Shown piece after piece: positions 7,958 to 17,855 of a DNA stretch of 64,000 nucleotides. Within the stretch, counting starts at the first letter, position 1, and every line of letters starts with the position of its first letter. The notes below the pieces were generated by a model, which had not been told where the DNA came from, did no database searches, and saw only the letters and a list, made by a program, of their open reading frames with translations. Source of the DNA: an uncultured Holophagaceae bacterium (lineage in GTDB: Bacteria > Acidobacteriota > Holophagae > Holophagales > Holophagaceae); contig CAIZZF010000010.1 in NCBI GenBank assembly GCA_903937385.1, positions 124,001 through 188,000 on the forward strand. Direction: 5' to 3'. A program made the translations under genes and the position numbers.

Positions 7958-9982
7958 ATGGCTTCCCCCTTTCGCGCCTCCCTGTGCCTCTGCCTCGGCC
8001 TGGCGACCCTGGCCCTGGTGGCCGGCGAAAAACCCGGCGTCGATCCCGTGAACATCGACGCCTCCGTGAAGCCCTGCGAGGACTTCTACACCTACGCCAA
8101 TGGCGGCTGGCTCAAGAGCCACACCCTGCCCGCGGACAAGGCGCGCTACGGCGCCTTCGAGGAAGTGAGCGAGCGAAACCGCGCCATCCTCAAGCAGATC
8201 CTCGAGGAGACCAGCGCGAAGACCACCTGGGCCAAGAGCAGTGTCCAGCAGAAGGTCGGGGACTTCTACGCCGCCGGCATGGACGAGGCCGCCATCGACA
8301 AGCGGGGCCTCGCCCCGCTGAAGCCCATCTTCGCGACCATCGACGGCCTGCAGGACACGAAGCAGCTGCCGGCCCTGCTGGCGAAGCTCCACACCCAGGG
8401 CCTGCCCGGCGGCTTCGGCTTCTTCGTCGGTCAGGACGCCAAGGAATCCACCCGCTACATGGGTAACCTCATGCAGGGCGGCACCGGCCTCCCCGACCGG
8501 GACTATTACCTGAAGGACGATGCCCGCAGCCGCGACATCCGGGCCAAGTACGAGGCCCACGTGGCCAAGATGCTCCAGCTGGCCGGTGACAGCCCGGCCC
8601 TGGCCGCAGTTCGCGCCAAGGTCATCCTGGAGCTCGAGACCCGCATGGCCACGGCCCAGTGGACCCGCGTGGAGCTGCGGAACCCCATGAAGCGCTACAA
8701 CAAGCGCACCCTGGATCAGGTCGCGGCCGAGGCGCCGGGGTTCGACTGGCAGGGCTACTTCCAGGCCCGGGGGGTGGCGGTCAAGGACCTCAACCTCAGC
8801 CAGCCCTCCTACTTCAAGGCCTTCGGCCAGCTGGCCGCGGAGACCCCCGCCACCCAGTGGCGCACCTACCTGCGCTGGCACGCCCTCAATGCGTCCGCCA
8901 ACCTGCTGCCCAAGGCCTTCGGCGAAGAAGCCTTCGCCTTCCAGGGCAAAGTGCTGAACGGGACCCCCGAGCGCGAGCCCCGCGCCAAGCGCATCGAGGC
9001 CCTGACCGACGCCATTCTGGGCGAGGCCCTGGGCCAGCTCTACGTGAAGGTGGCCTTCCCCCCGGAGTCGAAGAAGCGGGTGCTGGACATGGTCGAGAAC
9101 CTGCGGGTGGCCCTGCGGGAGCGCATCACGAACCTGGACTGGATGGGCGCCGAGACCAAGCAGCAGGCCATCACCAAGCACAACGCCTTCGGTGTGAAGA
9201 TCGGCTACCCCGACAAGTGGAAGACCTACGCCTTCGACGTCAAGCGCGACGATGCCTTCGGCAATGTCCGCCGGGCCTCCGCCTTCCGCGTCCAGGAGAA
9301 CCTGGCCAAGCTGGGCAAGGCCATCGACCGCACGGAGTGGGGCATGACCCCGCCCACCGTGAACGCGTATTACAGCGCCTCCATGAACGAGATCGTGTTT
9401 CCCGCCGGCATCCTGCAGCCGCCCTTCTTCGATCCCAAGGCCGATGACGCCGTGAACTACGGCTCCCTGGGCTTCGTGATCGGCCACGAGATGACCCACG
9501 GCTTCGACGACAGCGGCAGCCAGTTCGATGCCCAGGGCAACCTCAAGAACTGGTGGACTGAGGCGGACAAGCAGGCCTACGAGTCCCGCACCGACATGGT
9601 GGTCAAGCAGTACGACGCCTATGAGCCGCTCAAGGGCGAGCATGTGAATGGCAAGCTCACCCTGGGCGAAAACATCGCGGACATCGGTGGCCTCAAGATC
9701 GCCTTCGCGGCCTACCAGAACAGCCTGAAGGGCAAGCCCGTGCCGGCGGCCATCGACGGCTTCACGGGGCCCCAGCGCTTCTTCCTCGGCGCCGCCACGG
9801 TCTGGCGCAACCACATCCGCGAGGCGGCCCTCTCCCTGCGCCTCAAGACGGATCCCCACAGCCCCGGCCGGGAGCGGGTGAACGGCCCCCTGTCCAACCT
9901 GCCCGAGTTCTACGAGGCCTTCGGTTGCTCCGACGGCCAGCCCATGAAGCGTGACGCCAAGGTGCGTCCCGCCATCTGGTAG
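7958..9982 (+). CDS. M13 family (neprilysin/PepO-type) zinc metallopeptidase
   Basis: Starts at ATG 7958; a signal peptide (A-S-L-C-L-C-L-G-L-A-T-L-A-L-V-A-G) suggests periplasmic or outer-surface location. The 674-residue product has the family N-terminus (C-E-D-F-Y-T-Y-A-N-G-G-W), the N-A-Y-Y-S-A-S-M-N-E-I-V-F-P-A-G-I-L substrate-cleft segment, the zinc motif H-E-M-T-H at about 510-514, the third ligand in G-E-N-I-A-D near 571, and a C-terminal F-x-C-S-D-G-x-P-M-K ending close to the family's C-x-x-W. M13 enzymes cleave peptides below about 40 residues on the amino side of hydrophobic residues. It heads a run of peptide-use genes. Confidence 0.94.
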   Translation: MASPFRASLCLCLGLATLALVAGEKPGVDPVNIDASVKPCEDFYTYANGGWLKSHTLPADKARYGAFEEVSERNRAILKQILEETSAKTTWAKSSVQQKVGDFYAAGMDEAAIDKRGLAPLKPIFATIDGLQDTKQLPALLAKLHTQGLPGGFGFFVGQDAKESTRYMGNLMQGGTGLPDRDYYLKDDARSRDIRAKYEAHVAKMLQLAGDSPALAAVRAKVILELETRMATAQWTRVELRNPMKRYNKRTLDQVAAEAPGFDWQGYFQARGVAVKDLNLSQPSYFKAFGQLAAETPATQWRTYLRWHALNASANLLPKAFGEEAFAFQGKVLNGTPEREPRAKRIEALTDAILGEALGQLYVKVAFPPESKKRVLDMVENLRVALRERITNLDWMGAETKQQAITKHNAFGVKIGYPDKWKTYAFDVKRDDAFGNVRRASAFRVQENLAKLGKAIDRTEWGMTPPTVNAYYSASMNEIVFPAGILQPPFFDPKADDAVNYGSLGFVIGHEMTHGFDDSGSQFDAQGNLKNWWTEADKQAYESRTDMVVKQYDAYEPLKGEHVNGKLTLGENIADIGGLKIAFAAYQNSLKGKPVPAAIDGFTGPQRFFLGAATVWRNHIREAALSLRLKTDPHSPGRERVNGPLSNLPEFYEAFGCSDGQPMKRDAKVRPAIW

Positions 9983-10015
9983 CCACCGTCCCCTCCAGAT
10001 CCACCCGAGGTTCCC

Positions 10016-11665
10016 ATGCGCATCCGCCCCCTCGTCCTGCTGGCCTGCCTGCTCACCGCCGGCGCAGCCCTGGACGCCTGCACCAACCTGCTCATCACCA
10101 AGGGCGCGAGCAAGGATGGCTCGACCATGGTGACCTACTCCGCCGACAGCCACACGCTGTACGGGGAGCTCTACTTCAAGGCCGGAGGCCGGCACCTGCC
10201 CGGCGCCCGGCGCGAGATCCGCGAGTGGGACAGCGGCTTCACCTTCGACACCGGCAAGGTGCTGGGCAGCATCCCCGAAGCGCCGATCACCTACACCCGC
10301 GTCGGCAACATGAACGAGCACCAGCTCGCCATCGCGGAAACGACCTTCGGCGGCCGCAAGGACCTGGCCGGCCCCAGCGGCATCCTCGACTACGGCAGCC
10401 TCATCTATCTCGCCCTGGAGCGCGCCAAGACGGCCCGGGAGGCCATCGAAGTGATGACCAGGCTGGTGGAGGAATACGGCTACGCCAGCAGCGGAGAGAG
10501 CTTCTCCCTCGCCGATCCCGACGAGGTCTGGATCCTCGAGATGATCGGCAGGGGCAAGGGCCAGACGGGCGCCCACTGGGTGGCTACCAAGCTCCCGGAT
10601 GGCACCATCAGCGCTCACGCCAACCAGGCCCGCATCCGCCGGTTCCCCCTCAACGATCCCGCCACGACCTTCTATAGCAAGGACCTGATCTCCTTCGCCC
10701 GCGCCAAGGGCTGGTTCAAGGGCGAGGACAAGTCCTTCAGCTTCTCGGATACCTACGCACCTCTCTCCTTCGGCGCCCTGCGGGCCTGCGAGGCCCGCGT
10801 CTGGAGCATCTTCCGCCGCGCCGCGCCCAGCCTCAAGCTGCCCATCGACTTCGTGAAGGCCGAGAAGGGCGCCAAGCCCATGCCGCTGTTCATCAAGCCC
10901 GATGCCAAGCTCGACGTCCGCGACGCCATGGAGCTGATGCGGGACCACTACGAGGGCACCGAGTTCGACATGACCCAGGACGTGGGGGCCGGGGCCTACA
11001 AGCTGCCCTACCGCTGGCGGCCCATGGGCTTCAAGATCGACGGCCAGGACTACATCCACGAGCGGGCCATCAGCACCCAGCAGACCGGCTTCTCCTTCGT
11101 GAGCCAGTCCCGCGGCTGGCTGCCCGGCCCTGTCGGCGGCGTGCTCTGGTTCGGCGTGGATGACACCTTCACCACCGTCTACGTGCCCATCAGCTGCGCC
11201 ATCACCGCGCCGCCCAAGGCCTTCGCCATCGGTACCGGCAACTTCGACGAGTTCAGCTGGGACAGCGCCTTCTGGACCTTCAACTTCGTCTCCAACTACA
11301 CCTACACCCGCTGGAGCGACATGATCGTGGACGTGCAGAAAGTGCAGCGCGAATACGAGGGCCGCTACCTTGCCGGTCAGGCCGAAGTGGACCGCACCGC
11401 CCTGGAGCTCTACCGGAAGGACCCCGCCCAGGCGCAGGCCTACCTCACCCGCTGCGCCGCCCAGGAGACAGACAAGCTCATGGCCCGCTGGAAGAAGCTG
11501 GGCGAGTTCCTGGTCTGGAAGTACCTTGACGGCAACGTGCGTGGTCCCAAGGGCGAAGTCACCCACCCCAAGGCGCCCGAGGACTGGCTCCGCTGCATCG
11601 TCAAGGAACACGGGGACGTCATCAAGGTAAAGAAGGTTGAGGGATTGGCACCTGACGAAGACTGA
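10016..11665 (+). CDS. C69 family dipeptidase (PepD-type, exported)
   Basis: A 549-residue member of peptidase family C69 (Ntn-hydrolase fold). A signal peptide of about 19 residues precedes L-D-A-C-T-N; Cys22 is the expected N-terminal nucleophile after processing, followed by the family D-G-S-T-M and Y-S-A-D-S-H segments and later the E-T-T-F-G-G region. These enzymes release amino acids from dipeptides and small peptides. The signal sequence predicts periplasmic action, so it could finish what the upstream M13 enzyme starts. A strong terminator follows, so the two peptidases may form one unit (33-bp gap). Confidence 0.9.
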   Translation: MRIRPLVLLACLLTAGAALDACTNLLITKGASKDGSTMVTYSADSHTLYGELYFKAGGRHLPGARREIREWDSGFTFDTGKVLGSIPEAPITYTRVGNMNEHQLAIAETTFGGRKDLAGPSGILDYGSLIYLALERAKTAREAIEVMTRLVEEYGYASSGESFSLADPDEVWILEMIGRGKGQTGAHWVATKLPDGTISAHANQARIRRFPLNDPATTFYSKDLISFARAKGWFKGEDKSFSFSDTYAPLSFGALRACEARVWSIFRRAAPSLKLPIDFVKAEKGAKPMPLFIKPDAKLDVRDAMELMRDHYEGTEFDMTQDVGAGAYKLPYRWRPMGFKIDGQDYIHERAISTQQTGFSFVSQSRGWLPGPVGGVLWFGVDDTFTTVYVPISCAITAPPKAFAIGTGNFDEFSWDSAFWTFNFVSNYTYTRWSDMIVDVQKVQREYEGRYLAGQAEVDRTALELYRKDPAQAQAYLTRCAAQETDKLMARWKKLGEFLVWKYLDGNVRGPKGEVTHPKAPEDWLRCIVKEHGDVIKVKKVEGLAPDED

Positions 11666-11710
11666 AAATCTCCGATTTTCAGATACGAGGCCCCGCGAGC
11701 GGGGCCTCGT
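11663..11710. terminator. Terminator after the dipeptidase gene
   Basis: A small hairpin (GAAAATC/GATTTTC, 11663-11680) overlaps the stop, followed by a 12-bp perfect stem ACGAGGCCCCGC/GCGGGGCCTCGT at 11685-11710. The tail is T-poor, so efficiency as an intrinsic terminator is uncertain. Confidence 0.7.
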
Positions 11711-11753
11711 GATTGGTTGAAATGGGTATCATTCTGAGTCTCTCGAGGTCCTT

Positions 11754-13532
11754 ATGCGCCGCCCCGATCCGCACTCCTACTACGACTCTGTGCAGCCCAA
11801 GGCCCGGCGCCTGCAGCTGAAGCTGGGGGTGGACTTCGCCACGAAGCGCATCGACGGAGAGGTGGTGCTGGAGTTCGGCGCGAACGCCACCGGCACGCTG
11901 GACCTCGACACCAAGGGCCTGGAGATCCTGTCGGTGCAGGTGCCGGGGCACGGTCCCATCCCCTGGGAGCTGGGCGAGCCGGACGCCATCCTCGGCAGCC
12001 GCCTGCGCCTGGACCTGCCCGCGGAGACGCAGGAAGTGGCCATCAGCTACCGCACCTCACCGGATGCCATGGCCCTTCAGTGGCTGGAGCCCAGCCAGAC
12101 CGAAGGCAAGGTGGCCCCCTACCTCTTCAGCCAGTGCCAGCAGATCCACGCCCGCACCATGGTGCCCTGCCAGGACACGCCCGTGGTCCGCGTGGCCTAC
12201 AAGGCCGAGGTGACCGTACCCGAGGGCCTCACGGCGGTCATGAGCGCGGGCCCCGCGGGCGATGAACCCACCGGGGACGGTCGCCACACCTTCCGCTTCA
12301 CCATGCCCCAGCCCATTCCCTCCTACCTGCTGGCCCTGGCCGTGGGCCGCCTCGCCTGTCGCGACCTCAGCCCCCGCGCCCGCGTCTGGGCCGAGCCCGA
12401 GACTGTCGAGGCCGCCGCCTGGGAGTTCGCGGGCGTGGAGGACATGATCCTCAAGGCCGAGGGCCTCTTCGGGCCCTACCCCTGGGACCGCTACGACATG
12501 CTCGTGCTGCCGCCCTCCTTCCCCTACGGCGGCATGGAGAACCCGCGCATGACCTTCCTCACGCCCACCCTGCTGGCGGGGGACCGCAGCCTGGTGGATG
12601 TGGTGGCGCATGAGCTGGCTCACAGCTGGACCGGCAACCTGGTCACCAACGCCAGCATGGAGCACTTCTGGCTCAACGAAGGCTTCACCGTCTGGGCCGA
12701 GCGCAAGATCCTCCGCACCCTGCACGGCGACGACGCGGCGGCCCTGGGCTGGGCCATGGGCCAGAAGGCCCTGGAGGACAGCCTGGAGCGCTTCGCCCAT
12801 GAGCCGCACCTGACGGTGCTACGCCTGCACCTGACCGGCATCGATCCCGACGATGCCTTCTCCAGCATCCCCTACGAGAAGGGCGCCCGCCTGGTGGCGG
12901 CCCTGGAGCGCGAGGTGGGCGAGGACCGCTTCCACCGCTTCCTCCGGGAGTACATGGACGCCCATCGCTTCACCTCCATCACCACCGAGCAGTTCTGTTC
13001 CTTCGTAGAGGCCAAGCTGCCCGGCGCCCTGGAGGCCGTGCACGCCCGCGCCTACCTGGATGAGCCGGGCCTGCCCGCCAGCGCCCCGCAGTTCCACAGC
13101 GCCATGCTGGACACCCTCACGACGCTCGCGGAGGGCTGGGCGAAGGGTGACCGGCCCAGCGCCAGCCAGATCGCTTCCTGGAGCACCAACGAGCTGCTGG
13201 TCTACCTCCAGAAGCTGCCACGCCAGATCACGCAGGCGGACTGCGCCTGGCTGGACACCCACTTCCAGCTCATGGGCCGGGGCAACCACGAGATCCTGGT
13301 GGAGTGGCTCACCCTCGCCGCCGCCGCGGACTACGAGCCGGCCTTCCCGAGGCTGCGCGAAGTCCTCCTGCGGGTAGGCCGCATGAAGTACCTCCGGCCC
13401 CTCTACGGCGCCCTGGAGGCCACCCCGCGCACCCGGGCCCTGGCCCGCGAGCTCTACGCCGCCGCCAGCCCCGGCTACCACGGCCTCTCTCGCCGCGTGG
13501 TGCAGGGCATGCTCGACAAGTTCCCCGCCTGA
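11754..13532 (+). CDS. M1 family aminopeptidase (LTA4-hydrolase-like)
   Basis: A 592-residue zinc aminopeptidase. The exopeptidase motif G-G-M-E-N lies at about 259, the zinc site H-E-L-A-H at 286-290, and the third ligand in N-E-G-F about 19 residues further. The L-E-P-S-Q-T and Y-L-F-S-Q-C-Q-Q-I-H segments and a C-terminal helical ARM-like domain match the leukotriene A4 hydrolase/aminopeptidase B subgroup. No signal peptide is seen, so cytoplasmic cleavage of imported peptides is likely, in line with the OPT transporter genes that follow directly. Confidence 0.93.
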   Translation: MRRPDPHSYYDSVQPKARRLQLKLGVDFATKRIDGEVVLEFGANATGTLDLDTKGLEILSVQVPGHGPIPWELGEPDAILGSRLRLDLPAETQEVAISYRTSPDAMALQWLEPSQTEGKVAPYLFSQCQQIHARTMVPCQDTPVVRVAYKAEVTVPEGLTAVMSAGPAGDEPTGDGRHTFRFTMPQPIPSYLLALAVGRLACRDLSPRARVWAEPETVEAAAWEFAGVEDMILKAEGLFGPYPWDRYDMLVLPPSFPYGGMENPRMTFLTPTLLAGDRSLVDVVAHELAHSWTGNLVTNASMEHFWLNEGFTVWAERKILRTLHGDDAAALGWAMGQKALEDSLERFAHEPHLTVLRLHLTGIDPDDAFSSIPYEKGARLVAALEREVGEDRFHRFLREYMDAHRFTSITTEQFCSFVEAKLPGALEAVHARAYLDEPGLPASAPQFHSAMLDTLTTLAEGWAKGDRPSASQIASWSTNELLVYLQKLPRQITQADCAWLDTHFQLMGRGNHEILVEWLTLAAAADYEPAFPRLREVLLRVGRMKYLRPLYGALEATPRTRALARELYAAASPGYHGLSRRVVQGMLDKFPA

Positions 13533-13577
13533 TGGTCCAGCCCGCACGCCCAGCCGTCCATCCCTGCCGGTGCAGCC

Positions 13578-15638
13578 ATGAGCTCTGAACCGAACGGAGA
13601 GGGGCTCCGCCTGCCCGAGAATGCCTTCCGGGAACTCCGCGAAGGCGAGACCTACCAGCCGGTCATCCCGGCCACGGAGCACCCGCCCGAGGTCACCGTG
13701 CGCAGCGTGGTCTCGGGCTTCATCTGGTCCGTGCTGTTCTCCGCCGCCGCCACCTACATCGCCCTGAAGCTGGGCCAGGGCATCGAGAGCGCCATCCCCA
13801 TCTCCATCCTGGCCGTGGGCTTCTCCGTCCTCGCGGTGAAGGTCCTCAAGAGCCGGTCCTCTACCCTGCTCGAGAACGTGAACGTGCTGGCCATCGGCGC
13901 CACCAGCGGGATCATCGCCGGCGGCAGCGTCTTCGTCATGCCCGCCCTGCACATCCTGGAGCTGAAGACGGGTTTCTGGCAGATCTTCCTGGTGCCCCTG
14001 CTGGGCGGCATCCTGGGCGTGTTCTTCCTGGCCCCCTTCCGCCGCTACTTCGTGCGGGACCTGCACGGCCGCCTGCCCTTTCCCGAGGCCACCGCCACTA
14101 CCGAGATCCTCATGGCCGGGAAGCGGGGCGGTCACAGCGCCATCGTGCTGACCTACTCCGCCCTCACCGCCGCCGCCTTCGACTTCGTGGGGCCCGCCAT
14201 GCGCGGCTGGGCCGAGAACTTCAGCACCGCCTCCATCGGCGTGCTGGATGGGTTCACTGGCCGCTTCAAGGCCGTGTTCTCCATGAACACCGCCGCCGCG
14301 GTGCTGGGCCTGGGCTACATCATGGGCATCCAGTACGCGGCCATCATCATGGCGGGCAGCCTGCTGAGCTTCCTGGTGCTGGTGCCCCTCTTTGCGCACC
14401 TGGGCCAGTTCATCCCCGGGGCTATCTCCACCGGCGCCGTCCCGCTGCACACCATGGGCTACGAGGCCATCTTCGCCAATTACGTCCGGCCCGTGGGCAT
14501 CGGCGGCATCTTCGCCGCGGGCCTCATCTCCATCCTGAAGATGTCCCCGGTGATCGCGAAGGCCACGAAGCAGGCCTTCGGCGAGATCGTCCACCTCCTG
14601 AAGGGCGGCGCTCAGCAGACCGAGGACATCCGCACGGACCGCGCGATGCCCATGAGCGTGAACCTGCTGGGCATCGTGGGCGTGGCCCTGGCCATCCTCG
14701 CCTACTTCCGGTTCTCGGTGCTGGCGGGCGAGACCCGGAGCCTGCACCTGGCCCTGGCCGCCACGGCCCTGACCCTGGTCATCACCTTCCTGTTCACCGC
14801 CGTGAGCGCCTGGGCCGTGGCCATGATCAGCACCACCCCCATCAGCGGCATGACCCTGACCACCCTCATCATCACTGCCGCGGCCCTGTCCTCTCTGGGG
14901 CTGGCGGGCCGGAGCGGGATGCTCCAGGTGCTGCTGGTGGGCGGGGTCGTCTGCTCGGCCCTCTCCATGGCCGGCTCCCTGGTCACCCAGTACAAGATCG
15001 GCTACTGGCTGGGCGCCACGCCCCGCACCATCGAGATCAGCAACATTGTCGGCAGCATCGCGGCCTCGGTGGCCACCACCGCCGTGATCCTGCTCATGGC
15101 CAAGGTCTATGGGTTCTCTCCCAGCGCCCTGCACCCCCATCCGCTGCCCGCGCCCCAACCCAACGCCATGGCCGCGGTGCTGCGGGGCGTTTTCGGCGGC
15201 GCTGGCGCCCCCTGGTTCATGTATGGCATCGGCGCCGTCATTGCCGCCTCGGTGGAGATGTGCGGCGTGTCCGGCCTGGCCTTCGCCATGGGGATGTACC
15301 TGCCTATGGAGCTGAACTCCCCGTTGGTCCTGGGGGCGGCCGTGGCCTGGTTCGTGGAGCGCTCCAGCAAGGATGCGACGCTCGCCAAAGCCCGCCACGA
15401 GAAGGGCACCCTGATCGCCTCGGGCTTCATCGCCGGGGGGGCCCTGGTGGGCGTGTTCGCCGCCTTCCTCAAGTTCCTCGAGGACTCCGCCCACGTGCAC
15501 CTCATCCCGGATGTGACCACCTGGGGCGGCTTCGGGGTGTTCGTCGGCGCCTGGGGCAACTGGATCGGCCTGGCCGTGTTCCTGCTCCTGGCCGCGGGCC
15601 TCTACCTGGATGCCTGCCGCGAAAAAGTGGGATCCTGA
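13578..15638 (+). CDS. OPT family oligopeptide transporter (first of two)
   Basis: A 686-residue polytopic inner-membrane protein with many hydrophobic segments. Typical bacterial OPT signatures are visible: the start L-R-E-G-E-T-Y-x-P-V-I-P, K-L-G-Q-G-I-E-S-A-I-P-I-S-I-L-A-V-G, G-A-T-S-G-I-I-A-G-G, P-F-P-E-A-T-A-T-T-E-I-L, and G-M-Y-L-P-M-E-L-N-S-P near the end. OPT proteins import small peptides or metal chelates with protons. It is followed after 48 bp by a paralogue, and preceded by a cytoplasmic aminopeptidase, which supports peptide import. Confidence 0.92.
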   Translation: MSSEPNGEGLRLPENAFRELREGETYQPVIPATEHPPEVTVRSVVSGFIWSVLFSAAATYIALKLGQGIESAIPISILAVGFSVLAVKVLKSRSSTLLENVNVLAIGATSGIIAGGSVFVMPALHILELKTGFWQIFLVPLLGGILGVFFLAPFRRYFVRDLHGRLPFPEATATTEILMAGKRGGHSAIVLTYSALTAAAFDFVGPAMRGWAENFSTASIGVLDGFTGRFKAVFSMNTAAAVLGLGYIMGIQYAAIIMAGSLLSFLVLVPLFAHLGQFIPGAISTGAVPLHTMGYEAIFANYVRPVGIGGIFAAGLISILKMSPVIAKATKQAFGEIVHLLKGGAQQTEDIRTDRAMPMSVNLLGIVGVALAILAYFRFSVLAGETRSLHLALAATALTLVITFLFTAVSAWAVAMISTTPISGMTLTTLIITAAALSSLGLAGRSGMLQVLLVGGVVCSALSMAGSLVTQYKIGYWLGATPRTIEISNIVGSIAASVATTAVILLMAKVYGFSPSALHPHPLPAPQPNAMAAVLRGVFGGAGAPWFMYGIGAVIAASVEMCGVSGLAFAMGMYLPMELNSPLVLGAAVAWFVERSSKDATLAKARHEKGTLIASGFIAGGALVGVFAAFLKFLEDSAHVHLIPDVTTWGGFGVFVGAWGNWIGLAVFLLLAAGLYLDACREKVGS

Positions 15639-15686
15639 AGCACCGATTCTGAACCGCATCTTGCCTATCGTTCTCGAGGAGTCCCC

Positions 15687-17729
15687 ATGTCCCACGAATC
15701 CGAACCCCAGGAGATCAAGGGCCTGCCCCTTAATGCGCGGCGGCCCCTGGACCTGGGCGAAGCCTACGTGCCGCTGGTGCCCCAGGACGGCGTGCCTGAG
15801 GTCACCCCCCGGGCCATCACCATGGGCCTCATCTTCTGCGCGATCTTCAGCATGGCTGCGGCCTACCTGGCCCTCAAGCTGGGCCAGGGCATCGAGGCCG
15901 CCATCCCCATCGCCATCCTGGCTGTGGGCCTCTCCCGCTTCTTCCCGCGCAAGAACACCATCCTCGAGAACGTCATCGTCCAGAGCATCGGCGCCAACAG
16001 CAGCCACGTGGTGAGTGGCGCGGCCTTCACCATCCCCGCCCTCTACATCCTGGCCCAGACTCCGGGCAGCGGCGTGCCCACGCCCACGCTGTGGCAGGTG
16101 GTGATCGTGAGCTTCCTGGGCGGCTGCATCGGCATCCTGTTCCTGGTGCCCCTGCGCCACCACTTCATGGTGGAGAACCACGGCATCTTCCCCTGGCCCG
16201 AGGCCACCGCCACGGCGGAGATCCTGGTCACCGGCGAGAAGGCCGGCAACCAGGCCAAGGAGCTGGCCGTGGCCGCCTTCATCGGCGCGGCCTACGACGG
16301 CATCGTGTCCATCTTCCGGGGCATGGGCGAGTACCTGCGTCTGGAGCACGTCTGGGTGGGCCACGCCCTGCGCGAGAAGTTCATGTCCTTCAACTTCCTG
16401 AACAGCGCCGCCACCCTGGGCATCGGCTACATCATCGGCCTGAAGTACAGCGCCGTGATCGCGGCCGGGTCGTTCTTCAGCATGTTCGTGCTGGTGCCCC
16501 TCTTCCACGCCATCGGCCAGTACGTGCCCATCGTCGTGGCGCCGGGTACCAAGCTCATCGCCAGCATGACGCCGGAGCAGGTGTTCTTCTCCTACATCCG
16601 CATCGTCGGCGTGGGCGCCATCGCCGGTGCCGGCATCATGGGCGTGGCCGCGTCCATGCCCAACATGATCCGCAGCATCATCAGCAACCTGAAGGCGCTG
16701 ATGAACCGGGATGCCGCCGCCGAGGCTGCTGTCACCGTGCGCACGGACCGCACCCTGGCGGGCTCCTGGATCGCTGCGGGCCTGGTCACCTGCGTGGTGG
16801 GCACCCTGGCCTTCCTGAGCTTCGGCCTGGGCATCCGCAACGCCCTGGTGCCGGCCCTGGTGGCCACCAGCGTCGTCATGGTCATCTCGTTCTTCTTCGC
16901 CCCGGTGGCCGCCCGCGCCATCGCCACCATCGGCACCAACCCCATCAGCGGCATGACCATGCTGACCCTGGTCATCACCGGCGTGCTCATGCTCAAGCTG
17001 AACTTCACCGGCGGCTACGGGATGTTCCTCACCATGATGGTGGGCGGCATCGTCTGCACGGCCCTGGCCGCCTCCGGCGCCTTCAGCACGGACCTGAAGA
17101 TCGGCCACTGGATCGGCTCCACCCCCGCGCGGCAGATCGCCTGGAAGTTCGTGGGCACCCTGGTGGCGGCCATCTTCACGGGCATCGCGATGTGGCTCAT
17201 GGCCAAGCAGGTGAACCTGGACGGCACCATGGCCCTGGGCAGCTCCATCCCCGCCCCCCAGGCCAGCGCCATGAAGGCCATCCTCGAAGGCATCTTCGGC
17301 ACCGTGTCCATGCCCCTGCGCTGGTACGCCTTCGGCCTCGGTGTCATGCTCTCCATCGTGCTGCGCATGGTGGAGCTGCCGGCCCTGGGCTTCGCGCTGG
17401 GCATGTACCTGCCCATCGAGCTGAACACCCCCCTCTTCCTGGGCGGCCTCCTGGCCCACTGGGTGAACCGGCCCAAGAGGGGCACCACTGAAGAGGACGC
17501 CAAGGCCCGGGAGAACCGCGGTGTGCTCATCGCCAGCGGCCTCATGGCCGGCGGCGCCATCATGGGTGTCGTGGCAAGCTTCGTGAAGCTCAAGTGGACC
17601 GAGGGCTTCCCGCTCCTCAGCGCCCACGCCGCCGAAGGCGCCCTCGGCGAGTGGCTCGGCCTCATCGCCCTCGTCGCCCTCTGCCTCTACGTCGTCGTCT
17701 ACAGCCGCCAGGCCAAAGCTGAGGCGTAG
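15687..17729 (+). CDS. OPT family oligopeptide transporter (second of two)
   Basis: A 680-residue paralogue of the preceding gene. It shares L-K-L-G-Q-G-I-E-A-A-I-P-I, P-W-P-E-A-T-A-T-A-E-I-L, N-P-I-S-G-M-T and G-M-Y-L-P-I-E-L-N-T-P, but the N-terminal region and several loops differ, so it is an old rather than recent duplication. The pair may transport different peptides or work as a heteromer; both are guesses. GAGGAG lies before ATG 15687. An inverted repeat follows the stop. Confidence 0.92.
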   Translation: MSHESEPQEIKGLPLNARRPLDLGEAYVPLVPQDGVPEVTPRAITMGLIFCAIFSMAAAYLALKLGQGIEAAIPIAILAVGLSRFFPRKNTILENVIVQSIGANSSHVVSGAAFTIPALYILAQTPGSGVPTPTLWQVVIVSFLGGCIGILFLVPLRHHFMVENHGIFPWPEATATAEILVTGEKAGNQAKELAVAAFIGAAYDGIVSIFRGMGEYLRLEHVWVGHALREKFMSFNFLNSAATLGIGYIIGLKYSAVIAAGSFFSMFVLVPLFHAIGQYVPIVVAPGTKLIASMTPEQVFFSYIRIVGVGAIAGAGIMGVAASMPNMIRSIISNLKALMNRDAAAEAAVTVRTDRTLAGSWIAAGLVTCVVGTLAFLSFGLGIRNALVPALVATSVVMVISFFFAPVAARAIATIGTNPISGMTMLTLVITGVLMLKLNFTGGYGMFLTMMVGGIVCTALAASGAFSTDLKIGHWIGSTPARQIAWKFVGTLVAAIFTGIAMWLMAKQVNLDGTMALGSSIPAPQASAMKAILEGIFGTVSMPLRWYAFGLGVMLSIVLRMVELPALGFALGMYLPIELNTPLFLGGLLAHWVNRPKRGTTEEDAKARENRGVLIASGLMAGGAIMGVVASFVKLKWTEGFPLLSAHAAEGALGEWLGLIALVALCLYVVVYSRQAKAEA

Positions 17730-17760
17730 GCTAAAGACACAAGGGCAAAAGCAAACAAAG

Positions 17761-17847
17761 ATCACCACGAAGACACGAAGGCACGAAGAAAAGCAGAAGG
17801 AACACCTCAAGTCCTTCTTCGTGTCTTCGAGTCTTCGTGGTGGATCA
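17761..17847. repeat. Intergenic inverted repeat of CACGAAG units
   Basis: The left arm (17761-17790) is built of CACGAAG units and the right arm (17817-17847) is its near-complement, spanning the gap between two convergent genes. It probably folds as a long hairpin and could terminate both. Similar direct units inside each arm suggest slippage or a dispersed repeat. Confidence 0.7.
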
Positions 17848-17855
17848 GTTGATCC

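Noticed and set aside
7952-11611. Very long open frame on the minus strand opposite the M13 and C69 peptidase genes
   Set aside because: A stop-free antisense frame caused by the high GC third-position bias. It runs across two clear genes and an intergenic gap and shows no protein family pattern.
12819-17810. Minus-strand open frame of more than 1600 codons opposite the M1 and OPT genes
   Set aside because: Same cause: it spans three obvious plus-strand genes and is rich in Gly, His, Ala, Glu and Asp in the manner of antisense translations.
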